A DNA stretch of 49,121 bases. It comes from Chara braunii (taxonomy: Eukaryota; Streptophyta; Charophyceae; Charales; Characeae). The stretch covers positions 45,310 through 94,430 of the forward strand of contig BFEA01000829.1 of assembly GCA_003427395.1 (NCBI GenBank), in the 5' to 3' direction. Under the pieces are notes generated by a model that made no database searches, had not been told where the DNA came from, and worked only from the letters and a program-made list of their open reading frames with translations. Positions 38,448-47,189 of the stretch are shown here, piece after piece (within the stretch, counting starts at the first letter, position 1; each line of letters opens with the position of its first letter). Both the position numbers and the translations under genes were made by a program.

Positions 38448-38756
38448 GTGAGGTTGTGGTTAAGCATCAATGACTGCCTGACAACTGATACCCTGAGGTG
38501 GGCCCTCAAGGTACGTATGACAAAATTCAAAGCAGACTATCACACACCCACACCAGACAGAAAACTCTCCAGACTGCAGGGATGCGGGCAGTTTGCGCTC
38601 AACTACATCACTTGGCGAGCCTTATACGTGAGAGGCATAGTAGAGGGGGAGTTGAAAAAGAAGAATGATAAAAATGAATGGTTTCAGAGCGCTCTTCGTG
38701 TTTATCTTGTGTACTTTTATCATTTGTTTCGCGAAGTGCGCTCTTTTGGTTCATAG
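38448..38756 (+). pseudogene. ORF fragment with Cys/Arg-rich motif, element-associated
   Basis: A 102-codon frame reads INDCLTTDTLRWALKVRMTK, then FKADYHTPTPDRKLSRLQGC followed by GQFALNYITWRALYVRG. The last part lies in the left arm of IR-2 (38615-38740). A diverged copy of the DNA at 38520-38580 sits inside the hAT at 11873-11932. The 'DRKL-RL-GCG' stretch is reminiscent of the Cys-rich region at the C-terminus of some site-specific LINEs, but only one Cys pair is hinted at and this is weak. No function is assigned. Confidence 0.4.
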
Positions 38757-38882
38757 ATATGTGACAATACATAAAACATGAAGCGCACACTGGAAACATG
38801 CATGTTTATCAACTTTATCTTTAATTTTAATCATTCTCTTTTAACTCCCCCTTTATTGTGCCTCTCACGTACAAGGCTCCCC
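38612..38882. repeat. Inverted repeat IR-2 (arms about 100-130 bases)
   Basis: The left arm 38612-38740 (GAGCCTTATACGTGAGAGGC, GGGGGAGTT, GAATGAT) pairs with 38760-38882, read in reverse as GAGCCTTGTACGTGAGAGGC, GGGGGAGTT, GAATGAT. The left arm reversed also matches 46925-47045 (CATGAACTAAGAGAGCAC, CCATTCATTTTT, AACTCCCCCT), which is the middle of IR-4. Confidence 0.85.
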
Positions 38883-39399
38883 ACGTTGAATGTGAGCTGC
38901 TTGCATCCCTGTGTGCTGTAACGACCGACTTGTATTCTGTGAAAAAGAGGTGCAGAGTGCCACGATATCTCGATCACCATCAGAGTTTGGGCCTTCACCA
39001 GCCAAGTCAGCAAGATCACCAACAGTTTAATTCACCACCTTCATTAGTCACGTCAGCTCAGGCAGAGATTGCGCATTTATCAGCCACGTCAGTTCGATCA
39101 GAGATCCAGGTCATCACACTCATCATCAGTGATAGGGCCTTCATCAGCCAAGTCAGCCACGTCAGGACAATCATTACCAGCGACCTTTACAAGCAATCGT
39201 CACCAGCAGCTATATCACCACGATCATCACCAGCTATCTGCCTTAACTTCCACATCATCACAGTCTCCATCAAAGGGAAGTGCAGATTTTGTGAGCGGGA
39301 GGAAGATTCAAGTAAGAATCGTGGGGGTAAATTATTATATCACTGTTATTTGGTTTCTGACTAATATACATCATCATACTCCACAGTCGCATTTGCCTC
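38883..39399 (+). other. Leader upstream of LINE-A5 ORF1, with ACGTCAG motifs
   Basis: No ORF is favoured here. CAGCCACGTCAG, CAGCCAAGTCAG and TCACGTCAGCTCAG occur five or so times between 38998 and 39176. This may be the LINE 5' untranslated region or an older repeat. The LINE 5' end could not be fixed. Confidence 0.45.
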
Positions 39400-40656
39400 A
39401 TGGCAGCAGCTTTGGAAGGAGCCAGAGCCAACATGGACCTCACCTATGCACAGGTGGTTGGGACTCAACAGCTGGGAGCTGAGAAAACTGCTCTTAGGAC
39501 TACAAAAACCGCTCACCATGCAGCTACTACAGGAATATACACGACCCAATTGAAAGGAGGAGAGGAAGAGGTCGAGCAGGCGCAGACAAAGTTGGGTCAG
39601 AGGGCGCTGGGCTTTCTGATGGCCAGAACTCGGATCAAGTCAGAAGTCAAAATCATCAAGGAGAAGTTGCAAGTAGAACGAGCCGAAGACACGGAGGTGG
39701 AAGTGTGGGAATACCCCGAAGAAGATTTGGAGGAGGTCAACGCTCTGTACGAAAAACATGCAGTCCTCTTTAACTTTTCACACAAAAGTAAGGAGTTGTC
39801 TCTAGCCTGGGTGCTAGACCGCCTCAGGGCGTTGCAAGCTCTCCCAGGTACTGAACCCCTCATCTCTCTTCACAAAAGAAGAAGGAATATTGTTATGGTG
39901 CTCTGTGTCGAAGAAAGCTACGCAAAATATGTCAAGTCACTGGATTCTCTTAATTGTAAAGGCTCAGTGGTGACGATCAGGGCGTGGAAAACACCTAGAG
40001 CCCCTCAAGGAAAGGCGACTAGGCACAGACAAAATATGTTGCGCAACCATTTTTGGGTCCAGGTTGATAATCTGTTGGAGGGACTGCACAGCATGATCCT
40101 TAAGCGGTTGGAGATGGGGCATCCCAACAATCCAGTCATCACCTGGTTGGAAGCTGACCCAGATTTCCTTGCTCCTAATCATGATTCAAGAATCGCTTGC
40201 CTCAATGTACCTTCAAGAGAACCACCTGTTTTTCCAGAGGTGTGGCTGTTCAGGAAAAACGGCCAACGGGCCATGGTTTTTGTTTCCACAAAAACCAATC
40301 CGGCATTTTTCTGTTGCAGAGGGCGTGGGCACTTGGGAAATGACCCCAATTGCCCAGCCAATCGAGCAGCAGGAAGAAGACAGGAGGCCAACGCTACACA
40401 ACTGGTGGAATGTGAATCCAAGCCCGGAGTATGGTTCATTAATCACCCGGACTATCGAGGTTGGATCTTTGAAGACAACCTTGAAACACCTCGGTGGGTT
40501 TGGACTTTGGTGGGAGAATCAACGGACAGACCTGACATCTGCCCACCCTTCGATAGCAGATGGAGACAGACCGGAGCTAGAAAGATGGATCAGGAGGCTA
40601 CGGGGCACGTCACTTTAGCAATGATGCAGAAGGAAGGAGTCGAGGAGGACAAGTAG
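39400..40656 (+). pseudogene. LINE-A5 ORF1 (RNA-binding, RRM/DUF4283-like, zinc knuckle)
   Basis: This 418-codon frame is intact. Residues about 45-100 are charged and helical. The region around 150-210 (NIVMVLCVEESYAKYVKSLD, then GSVVTIRAWKTP) has the pattern of the RRM-like DUF4283 domain of plant LINE and gag proteins. Near residues 285-325, RAMVFVSTKTNPAFFCCRGR leads into GHLGNDPNCP, a zinc-knuckle-like block (C..C-x4-H-x6-C) with non-standard spacing. The C-terminus has WFINHPDYRGWIF and ETPRWVWTLVGE. In LINEs, ORF1 packages element RNA. The start at 39400 is the first in-frame Met; MAAALEGARANM is plausible. Confidence 0.75.
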
Positions 40657-40668
40657 AAATTACAAACG

Positions 40669-41133
40669 ATGGATGATCTCGCAAAAATCGGAGAGCTAGC
40701 TGAAAAGGCATTCTATTCACTCATGCACTCCGACAAGCCCAAGCGCAGACGTGGACGCTCTGGATCAGAAAACCAAGCAACCTCTTCAGATAGCGCAATG
40801 GAAATTGAAAGCAGAGATACACAGGAGGGAGAGAGTCGAAAAAGAAAAAGGGATGAGGGCAAAGACTTGACCAACGAGACCACAGACGGAGACCAAGACC
40901 ACACAGAAGAAGATGATTACGAAGGATGGGACAACAACAAGGACCAAGAGTGGCTTGAGCAAGCGATCAAGGACCTAGAGCGAGTAAGAGATCTAGAGTT
41001 CAAGTTGCACCTGGCCCACCAACGATACAGGCGCAAGGTGCAACAAGCGGGAGTGGGCTCATCCAAACAAAAAGTCGGGTTGCAGAACAACAACAAGTTT
41101 GAGGCATTGCACAAGGAAGAGGAGATGGCATAA
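40669..41133 (+). pseudogene. LINE-A5 small coiled-coil ORF between ORF1 and ORF2
   Basis: This intact 154-codon frame starts 13 bases after the ORF1 stop: MDDLAKIGELAEKAFYSLMH, basic KPKRRRGRSGSENQ, SRKRKRDEGKDLT, acidic DQDHTEEDDYEGWDNN, then the heptad-like WLEQAIKDLERVRDLEFKLH followed by LAHQRYRRKVQQ. The LINE-A6 copy (20339-19914) has WLNEYVKKLERERVVELEVC at the same place. An extra coiled-coil ORF between ORF1 and ORF2 is unusual for plant LINEs. It may be a split-off part of ORF1, or the frame may have been separated by a mutation. Confidence 0.6.
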
Positions 41134-41136
41134 TTT

Positions 41137-41343
41137 ATGGCTCTCCGGTACGGTCTCAAAACGAGAGTGGAAGGAGACAAGCTTCATCTTGACAACCCAA
41201 CATATGACAAACAGTTCCAGTGGCCAGCGGCCTATGTGGACAGAGATGAGCATCCGACAAAGGCAAAAAAGGGAAAACAATTGCAGGCGAAGCGTCAGCA
41301 GGAAGACACCACCAAACAGAACACTGCACAGCTGACGGAATAG
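41137..41343 (+). pseudogene. LINE-A5 basic linking ORF
   Basis: A 68-codon polar, basic frame (MALRYGLKTRVEGDKLHLDN, then KAKKGKQLQAKRQQEDTTKQ) follows the coiled-coil ORF. The Lys/Gln-rich composition echoes LINE-A6 at 19890-19780 (KKTKGPKGKEQKINVGHK). It is probably part of the same protein, separated by a stop. Confidence 0.45.
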
Positions 41344-41379
41344 GGAACAACGACTGACCTGCGAAGAAGGAAACGCATC

Positions 41380-42405
41380 GTGGAGGCCCATGTGGCATTG
41401 CTGTCAACAAAAAACAAAGACTTCGTAGACAAACATCAGACTTTGCAGAAAATTGCGGACGACCAAACGACCGCAGTCGAAGCAGCAGCAAGGGTGGGAG
41501 CTAGGAAAAATGAACATCTACGCAATCTCATCCCATGCCGGTGGAACATTGCTCACCGGGATTGGGAAATTGCAGTACACAAGACGGGGGCCCTCATCAC
41601 GGTGACGAACCAGGAAATCCAGGATGGCACACTTGCACCTCAATTTCAGGAGGCTCTCACTCCAATGGTTGGGGATTGGAATGCAACACTAGACCAGGAT
41701 GAACTCATAAATTTTCTTTCTCCACATTGCACCACTCAAACTCATTTAATAATGGTTGGGGATTGGAATGCAACACTAGACCAGGGAATAAATAGAATGT
41801 CCGGAGGAGCATCGGCAACGGAGGGAGCACTGTGGAACGGTGCAACATCTATATACAACCTCATGATGAAACATCAACTAATAGATCCATATCGTATGAG
41901 GCATACATTAACCAAAGCTTTCACTTATCTCAAGTGCAATCGCAGTCAACACGTCTCAGCCTCCAGGATCGACTTTTTTCTAATCTCAGAGCACCTCAGA
42001 GGAGCAGTCCAAGCAACGGGCATCAGTCAACTACCTTATGCCCCGGGGTTAGATCACAAATTCATATATCTAGATCTACTTCTTGACGCTACACTAAAAA
42101 GAGGTCTCGGATTCTTCAAAGTCAATAACTCGCTCTTGTCACCGAGAGTCACGGAGGAATTCATCATTGAAACTTGTTCCGCATACGGAACAAGGATCAA
42201 TACTCTTCCACAATTAGTGGGAAGTCTGTCCAATGCATCAGCAAAAGCTTCTAGGATTTTGGCAGCACAAAGGAAGGCGAAAGAGAAGGAACTGGAAGCA
42301 ATCCTGCAAATAGCAAAACACAACTTGATCACCCATCCAAGACAGGCTCACCTAGAAGAAGCACTCTTCGCAGCGAAACGCCAGCTAGCGAATTGGAAGG
42401 CCTGA
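41380..42405 (+). pseudogene. LINE-A5 fusion of pre-endonuclease segment and endonuclease C-half
   Basis: A 341-codon frame starts VEAHVALLSTKNKDFVDKHQ and reaches IPCRWNIAHRDWEIAVHK (matching LINE-A6). It then jumps to MVGDWNATLDQ (the GDWN catalytic block), so about 150 endonuclease residues present in A2 are absent. After a 35-base direct repeat it continues KAFTYLKCNRSQ, SASRIDFFLIS, YAPGLDHKFIYLDLL, FFKVNNSLLS and the helical linker LAAQRKAKEKELEAILQIAK. The frame survives the deletion, giving a long but surely inactive ORF. Confidence 0.8.
41664..41785 (+). repeat. 35-base perfect direct repeat inside LINE-A5
   Basis: AATGGTTGGGGATTGGAATG...CTAGACCAGG at 41664-41698 recurs exactly at 41751-41785 (87-base period). 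The 52 bases between are AT-rich and not LINE-like. Confidence 0.95.
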
Positions 42406-42415
42406 AAGGACGCCG

Positions 42416-43922
42416 GAATGAGACTACAAGCCAGAGTTAATGAACTAGAGCAAGGAAAAAATATGCCTAAATTATTCTTCCAGAAGATCAAAACTAACAG
42501 GCGCAACAAGCTCATTGAGAAGGCGATACTACAACGTCAGACCCACAAGAAATGTTGACCATAGCAATGGACTTCTACAAGGATCTCTACACCTTAAGGG
42601 AAGACCAGTACCCTCCAATACAAGTACAGAAGGCACGACAAAAGTTCCTCGCGCACCTGGATAAAACACTGACTCAAGAACAGGCTACAAAGTTGAATAA
42701 ACCAATTACATCAGAAGAAGTCAAGTTAGCACTACATTCCATGCAACCGAATAAAAACCCGGGAAGGGATGGTCTATCGAGGGAGTTTCGACAGACTTTC
42801 TGACCAATCTTTCAGAATGAATACACCAACTTTCTTAACACAGCCAACCAAGAAGAAGGATTGGGCAAGTACATAAGTACAGGAGTCGTCACATTGCTAT
42901 ACAAGAAGGGAGACCCTACAAGTATCAGAAATTATCAACCGATAACACTACTTATGGTGGTGTATAAGATACTGGCAAAACTCATTGCCAATCGACTTAG
43001 TAACATTACTCGGAGTTGCTTCCACATAGACCTGACAGGATTCATCCCGGGGAGATTCATTCTGGACAACGTTATGACACTAACAGAGTCTGCGCGATAC
43101 ATTGCAGACAAGAAACTCAATGCTGCTATACTCTTTTTTGACTTCGAGAAGGCCTACGATCAGGTCAACTGGAATTTTCAGCAACAATGTATGGAGAAGA
43201 TGGGCGTCGGCCCAAGTTTTCGCAAATTGGTAAGAGTATTGTACAATGACGCATACAAACAAGTGCAACTCAATGGCTTTTTTTCTCTGCCTTATAAAAT
43301 GAGCCACTCGGTACGTTAAGGAGATCAGCTAGCAGCCCCCCTATTTCTCTTCACCATGGAAGCAATAGCTTCATTCTTAAAAAAGGACCCGATAATAGAG
43401 AGTCTAATCGCTGAACCATCTCACCACTTTCATCACGTCTGCTTACCGACTACTCTTCTCTTTGCTGATGATCTCACCGTTTTGATCAGAGTTTCCAACG
43501 ACTCCTTTCAAGCTCTTACACGCACTATGCAGACCTTCCAGCTCACATCCGAAATGAATGTCAATTGGAAGAAGATTACTGGCTGGTGGTTGTCAGACAT
43601 AGAGAGACCAACACAGGAGATCACGCCCAAAGGCTTTTCATGGCAAGAACCCAAGACTCCGATGAGGTTCCTTGGTATCAATCTCACAAACGCAGGACCA
43701 GATCAGGCTATGGCTCCTCAAATGCTTACATGTATGATTCGCAAATTAGATAACTGGTCTAGTATCTACACTTCGGTGTTTGGAAGAGCGTTGATACTCA
43801 ATGCGTCCATCTTCTTCATGCTCTGGTACGCAACAACCATTTGGACGCCCGAGGCGCGTATGACAAACGATCTCAGAACACGTTCTACAACTTATATGTG
43901 GACCGGTAATCCGTCTGCGTAG
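42416..43922 (+). pseudogene. LINE-A5 reverse transcriptase domain (broken by stops)
   Basis: It reads LFFQKIKTNRRNKLIEKAIL, DFYKDLY, LNKPITSEEVKLALHSMQPN, NPGRDGLSREF and a TGA near 42803, then GVVTLLYKKGDPTSIRNYQP, FHIDLTGFIPGRFILDNVMT, motif A FFDFEKAYDQVNWNF, a TAA near 43317 (in HSVRxGDQ), PLFLFTMEAIASFL, FADD (43461-43472), TGWWLSD, RFLGINL, VFGRALILNASIFFMLWYAT, TTYMWTGNPSA and a stop. The catalytic residues are intact. Only single stops interrupt an otherwise co-linear frame, which suggests a moderately young copy. Confidence 0.88.
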
Positions 43923-45066
43923 AGCTTCATACCCAAGGTCGCTTGGGGTTACCTCACACAACCAAAGGAACAAGGAGGTCTGGGAATTCTGGACCCTCAC
44001 ACATAGACCAAAGCATTGCAGACTAAGTGGATAGTGAAGCTGCTCACTAACCACAAACTGCCATGGACTTCATTGGCACTCTACAGGATCAGACAACTCT
44101 CAAGAGCATCTTCTCCGACTAATATGCGAGGATACTTCTGACTAATGTCCAAATCATGGTCTCTCCGTCGAAGAGTACTGCAACAGCTTCAACAACAACT
44201 ACAACAAGACTCTCACTCAGATTATTGGACCTTATCAAATCTTGGAGGGAGATCTTCCCGGCTAGAACACGGAGATCAACGAACAGGGAAGAGGTATTAC
44301 GGCAACCTCTATTATGCAACCAATAGATTAAAAAACTAGGATGATAAACCCTGGACATTAACTTCCCAGGATGGACGATGGATCAAGTGGTTGGAACGAG
44401 GGGTTTGGAAAAGCAGTCATCTATGGAGCTAACAACATAATCGATTGAAAACATGTGCGGAACTCCGAGATACACTTAAGGGTTGTCACAATCTGCACGA
44501 TAATCTCACTGCCCTCCTTCAATCTATTCCCCTAGAATGGCCTCAACTGCTACAATCCCCCTCCACATGGATAGCAGGAGAGTGGGCCATGGGACGATGG
44601 GAAACCATTCCGACAATGGCCTTTTCTTTCATCAAACGCACAGGCCCGACGAGAGATTAGGCGTTGTGGTCAATTCATGATATACAGCATCCGGGACAGA
44701 CTATAAGCGGGGTCTCTAAGACGACCACAACCAAAGTAACGGCAAAGACGGCGATAATGAAGAAAGTGAGAGTAATCATGGACGAGGACTATAGAATCTT
44801 CGAACCAACAGAAGAGCTGCAAGATCTCGAATTTGACCCAGCAGAGTGGGCATGGAAAAGATACTCTACTCAAACGAGGGTGGAACGCAGAACAAGCGTT
44901 CTTGACTACACAACCAGATTTGAATACAGACTTCGGAGGCGAGCAGTCGACACAAGTGATACACTATTAACAAGATGGCAGAAGCATGTTCCAGGGGGGC
45001 TAGGGGCCGGGACTCAGGATCTCATGCCAAATCCCGTTAGCAATTAGAAACACCCGCATCAGGAGC
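43923..45066 (+). pseudogene. LINE-A5 ORF2 connection region
   Basis: FIPKVAWGYLTQPKEQGGLG, ILDPHT, a stop, TKALQTKWIVKLLTNHKLPW, SPTNMRGYF, RWIKWLERGVWKSSHLW, LKGCHNLHDNLTALLQSIPL, STWIAGEWAMGRW, LEFDPAEWAWKRYS and TTRFEYRLRRRAV appear in order. Several stops and frame changes (43920, 44005, 44338 and 44660) interrupt them. Confidence 0.8.
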
Positions 45067-45722
45067 ATGCAATGGCTCATCTATTATCATGTGCTTCCCG
45101 TCAAAAAGTGGCTAAGCAGGCGTCGTTCACAGATGGACAGACAATCACCAGATGATTTATGTGCTATTTGTCAAGAGGGTGTCTCAGAAGACCTGCTACA
45201 TTGCTTGCTCGATTGTTCAAAGGCAACACAAATATGGATCAGATCAGAAGCCTTGTGGTTTTCTTTAACAGAAACACCCCTACCAGGCAACAACATTACA
45301 AGGCTAACTGGGCTGCATGAGCCAAACTTCCCTGTGGCGTGGCAAAAGACTTTCTACGGAGACTGCGACCTCTCACACTATGGATAATCTGGAAAAGAAG
45401 GTGCAAGGAGACAATAACAACTCAGTCTATATTTGAGCCTGAAGCGTGGCAGATCCTCCTGCACCTACAAGAAGAATATCAAGCAGACTGGAACAAAGCA
45501 TCGAAGCTCATAAGGCTAGATCCTACAAAGCAATGGGAAATTGTTGACAAGTTTAAAAGAGAACGGCTGGGAGAAGGAAAGCTAGGAAGCATTCAAGGTA
45601 ATACACCACGATTAGTTTGGAGAATAGCAGGGACCCAACACAGAGTTCAACATGAGGAGACGGAAGATTCAACGACCCCTGCACTGACACCATTACAATC
45701 AGTTAATATAGGCTTGATATAA
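45067..45722 (+). pseudogene. LINE-A5 zf-RVT domain and ORF2 C-terminus
   Basis: MQWLIYYHVLPVKKWLSRRR, DDLCAICQEGVSEDLLHCLL and DCSKATQIW give the zinc ligands C-x2-C and H-C-x3-C. A frame change near 45360 is followed by LRPLTLWIIWKRRCKETI, EYQADWNKASKLIRLDPTKQ and WEIVDKFKRERLGEGKLGSI, up to the stop at 45720. The A0 fragment matches this end closely. Confidence 0.85.
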
Positions 45723-46078
45723 GAAGTAGGAAATTGTGGGAGAGAGAAAGTTAAGGACTGAACCATAGGTGTCCCGGACTACTCTAGTTAAAACACAATT
45801 ATCTGACAGTGACATTACTGAGAGGAGTACAACTGGGATCACAGGGATGGTCAAAGGACTAAAAACTATGGCTAACTTAGGCAGGGGTGAGGGATGGTAC
45901 ATTCTTCCTTACCTAAGTAACCAAGGCCGTCTACTTGGGCCTCCCAGCCATAATGGGGAGGAGCGTGAGTGAGTTTCTTATGTATCTATTATTGACTTGC
46001 CGGGGGAAAGGAACCGGACTGTCGCTCCCCAGAATGGTAGGAGCCAGAACCTGGAGGCTCTGCAGAAAAAAGAAAAGG
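45723..46078 (+). other. LINE-A5 3' untranslated tail
   Basis: It contains GGCTAACTTAGGCAGG (about 45871), CAGCCATAATGGGGAGGAGC (about 45946), ACTTGCCGG (about 45995) and GGAACCGGACTGTCGCTCCC, followed by an A/G-rich end. It is nearly the reverse complement of 424-612 (A0), block for block. Confidence 0.8.
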
Positions 46079-46610
46079 GGAAAGTATGGGAAAGTAAGGA
46101 GTGCGGAGTGAAGATGAAAGCATAGTAAAGGATAACGAAGGTTCAAGAATCAGTCTGTCCTTGACGTCAGAGAGCACATCCATTGCAAGAATTAGATGAA
46201 TGAGTATGTAGAAGACCTAGCTAAGCATTCTTTGTAGAACAATTGCCACGACGGCTGGAATTGAGCATGCCCACCAAATACTCCCGCCAAATGGCATGCT
46301 GGGGCAGGGCAACACAAAGGACGGACGAGCACCACAAAGACCATGCACTCGGTATAACACCCGCGGCCGCAAAATGGACACATTGTCCGGGTGCAGAGGG
46401 TGTCTGCGGTCAGAAAAGGAGGCAAAGTCCTCTACACACACGGGAGCAGAAATCATGTCAGTATCGTGATTGTGACAGAGATGATGACAACTACAGCCGA
46501 GCGTAATAGTGTTGGTAGCCATGCAAAGGAGAAGGTCGCATATCTATGAACTAAGATAGCACTTTGCAAAACAAATGATATATAGGTACATACATATAAT
46601 ATATATATAT
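46079..46610. other. No recognised gene
   Basis: Mixed DNA with chance frames (46192-46425 minus, 46243-46506 plus). The last 70 bases become AT-rich (ATATATAT) before the first hammerhead-like motif. The phrase AACTAAGATAGCACTTTGCA (about 46549) recurs in related form at 46935 and 47570. Confidence 0.5.
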
Positions 46611-46616
46611 AGCCTC

Positions 46617-46653
46617 CTGATGAGTCGGTGAAACTCAGACGAAACAGTTTGTC
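46617..46653 (+). ncRNA. Hammerhead-ribozyme-like core, copy 2
   Basis: It reads CTGATGA, stem II GTCGG/CAGAC (one mismatch) with loop TGAAACT, then GAAAC and a mini stem III ACA-GTT-TGT, ending in cleavage triplet C (GTC). The total is 37 bases. The two invariant boxes of the hammerhead (CUGANGA and GAAA) are intact. No stem I partner is obvious: CTC precedes the core and ACAGCC follows it. Very short stem III hammerheads are known from Penelope-like elements. Confidence 0.65.
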
Positions 46654-46783
46654 ACAGCCCCTCGTTTGTTGTCTCTTCTCTCTCTCTGCCTACGGTTTAC
46701 CGGGCAGTTCTGTTTGTGACGATATATACTGCCCGGTAAACCGTAGGCAGAGAGGGAGAAGAGGACAACAAACGAGGAGCTGT

Positions 46784-46820
46784 GACAAACTGTTTCGTCG
46801 GAGTTTCACCGACTCATCAG
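46784..46820 (-). ncRNA. Hammerhead-ribozyme-like core, copy 3
   Basis: On the minus strand: CTGATGA, stem II GTCGG/CCGAC (five perfect pairs) with loop TGAAACT, GAAAC, ACA-GTT-TGT, C. It is 37 bases. All conserved core bases are present. It faces copy 2 across IR-3. Confidence 0.7.
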
Positions 46821-46838
46821 GAGGCTGAACCCTATATA

Positions 46839-47162
46839 TACAGTCTGTTACAGCCCCTGGTTTGTTGTCTTCTTCTCCCTCTCTGCCTACGGTTTACCGG
46901 GCAGCTCTGTTTGACGATATATTCTCACATATCCATGAACTAAGAGAGCACACTTTGGGAAACAAACAATGAAAATACACAAGGCAAACACGAAAAGCAC
47001 ACTGAAACCATTCATTTTTTCCTTTCTTCTTTTAACTCCCCCTGGTATATATATATATCGTCAAATAGAACTGCCCGGTAAACCGTAGGCAGAGAGGGAG
47101 AAGAGGACAACAAACGAGGGGCTGTGACAAACTGTTTCGTCGGAGTTTCACCGACTCATCAG
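46839..47162. repeat. Inverted repeat IR-4 with 130-base cargo
   Basis: The left arm 46839-46920 (ACAGTCTGTTACAGCCCC, CTGCCTACGGTTTACCGGGC, TCTGTTTGACGATATAT) is the reverse complement of 47055-47128. The loop is a 130-base cargo (46921-47054) related to IR-2 at 38.6-38.8 kb. The left arm lacks the hammerhead core; the right arm has it. Confidence 0.85.
47126..47162 (-). ncRNA. Hammerhead-ribozyme-like core, copy 4
   Basis: Identical to copy 3 over the whole 37 bases on the minus strand (CTGATGA, GTCGG/CCGAC, GAAAC, ending GTC). AGCCTC again precedes it and ACAGCCCCTCG follows it. Confidence 0.7.
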
Positions 47163-47189
47163 GAGGCTATATATGTATTATATATATAT

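Larger units (their letters stand above)
39400..46078 (+). mobile_element. LINE-A5, most complete LINE-A copy
   Basis: In order: ORF1 with a zinc-knuckle-like motif, a small coiled-coil ORF, a short linking segment, an endonuclease missing its N-terminal half, RT, connection, zf-RVT and a 3' tail (45723-46078). The tail carries the shared motif (GGAACCGGACTGTCGCTCCC, about 46007) and ends in an A/G-rich run (GCAGAAAAAAGAAAAGG). ORF2 has stops at about 42803, 43317, 43920 and 44005 and further on. The copy shows the family plan well, but it is dead. Confidence 0.88.
46617..46820. repeat. Inverted repeat IR-3 with a hammerhead-like motif at each end
   Basis: The left arm 46617-46715 and right arm 46729-46820 are reverse complements: GTCACAGCCCCTCGTTTG, CTGCCTACGGTTTACCGGGC and so on, around a centre TTCTGTTTGTGACGATATAT. 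Each outer end carries the hammerhead core followed inward by the arm, on opposite strands. Outside the cores are AGCCTC / GAGGCT and TA-rich DNA. Confidence 0.9.

Noticed and set aside
38448-38756. Penelope GIY-YIG endonuclease fragment
   Set aside because: Looked for because hammerheads suggest Penelope-like elements, but no GIY...YIG motif is present.
39400-46078. Active LINE
   Set aside because: Several in-frame stops and a large endonuclease deletion rule out autonomous activity.
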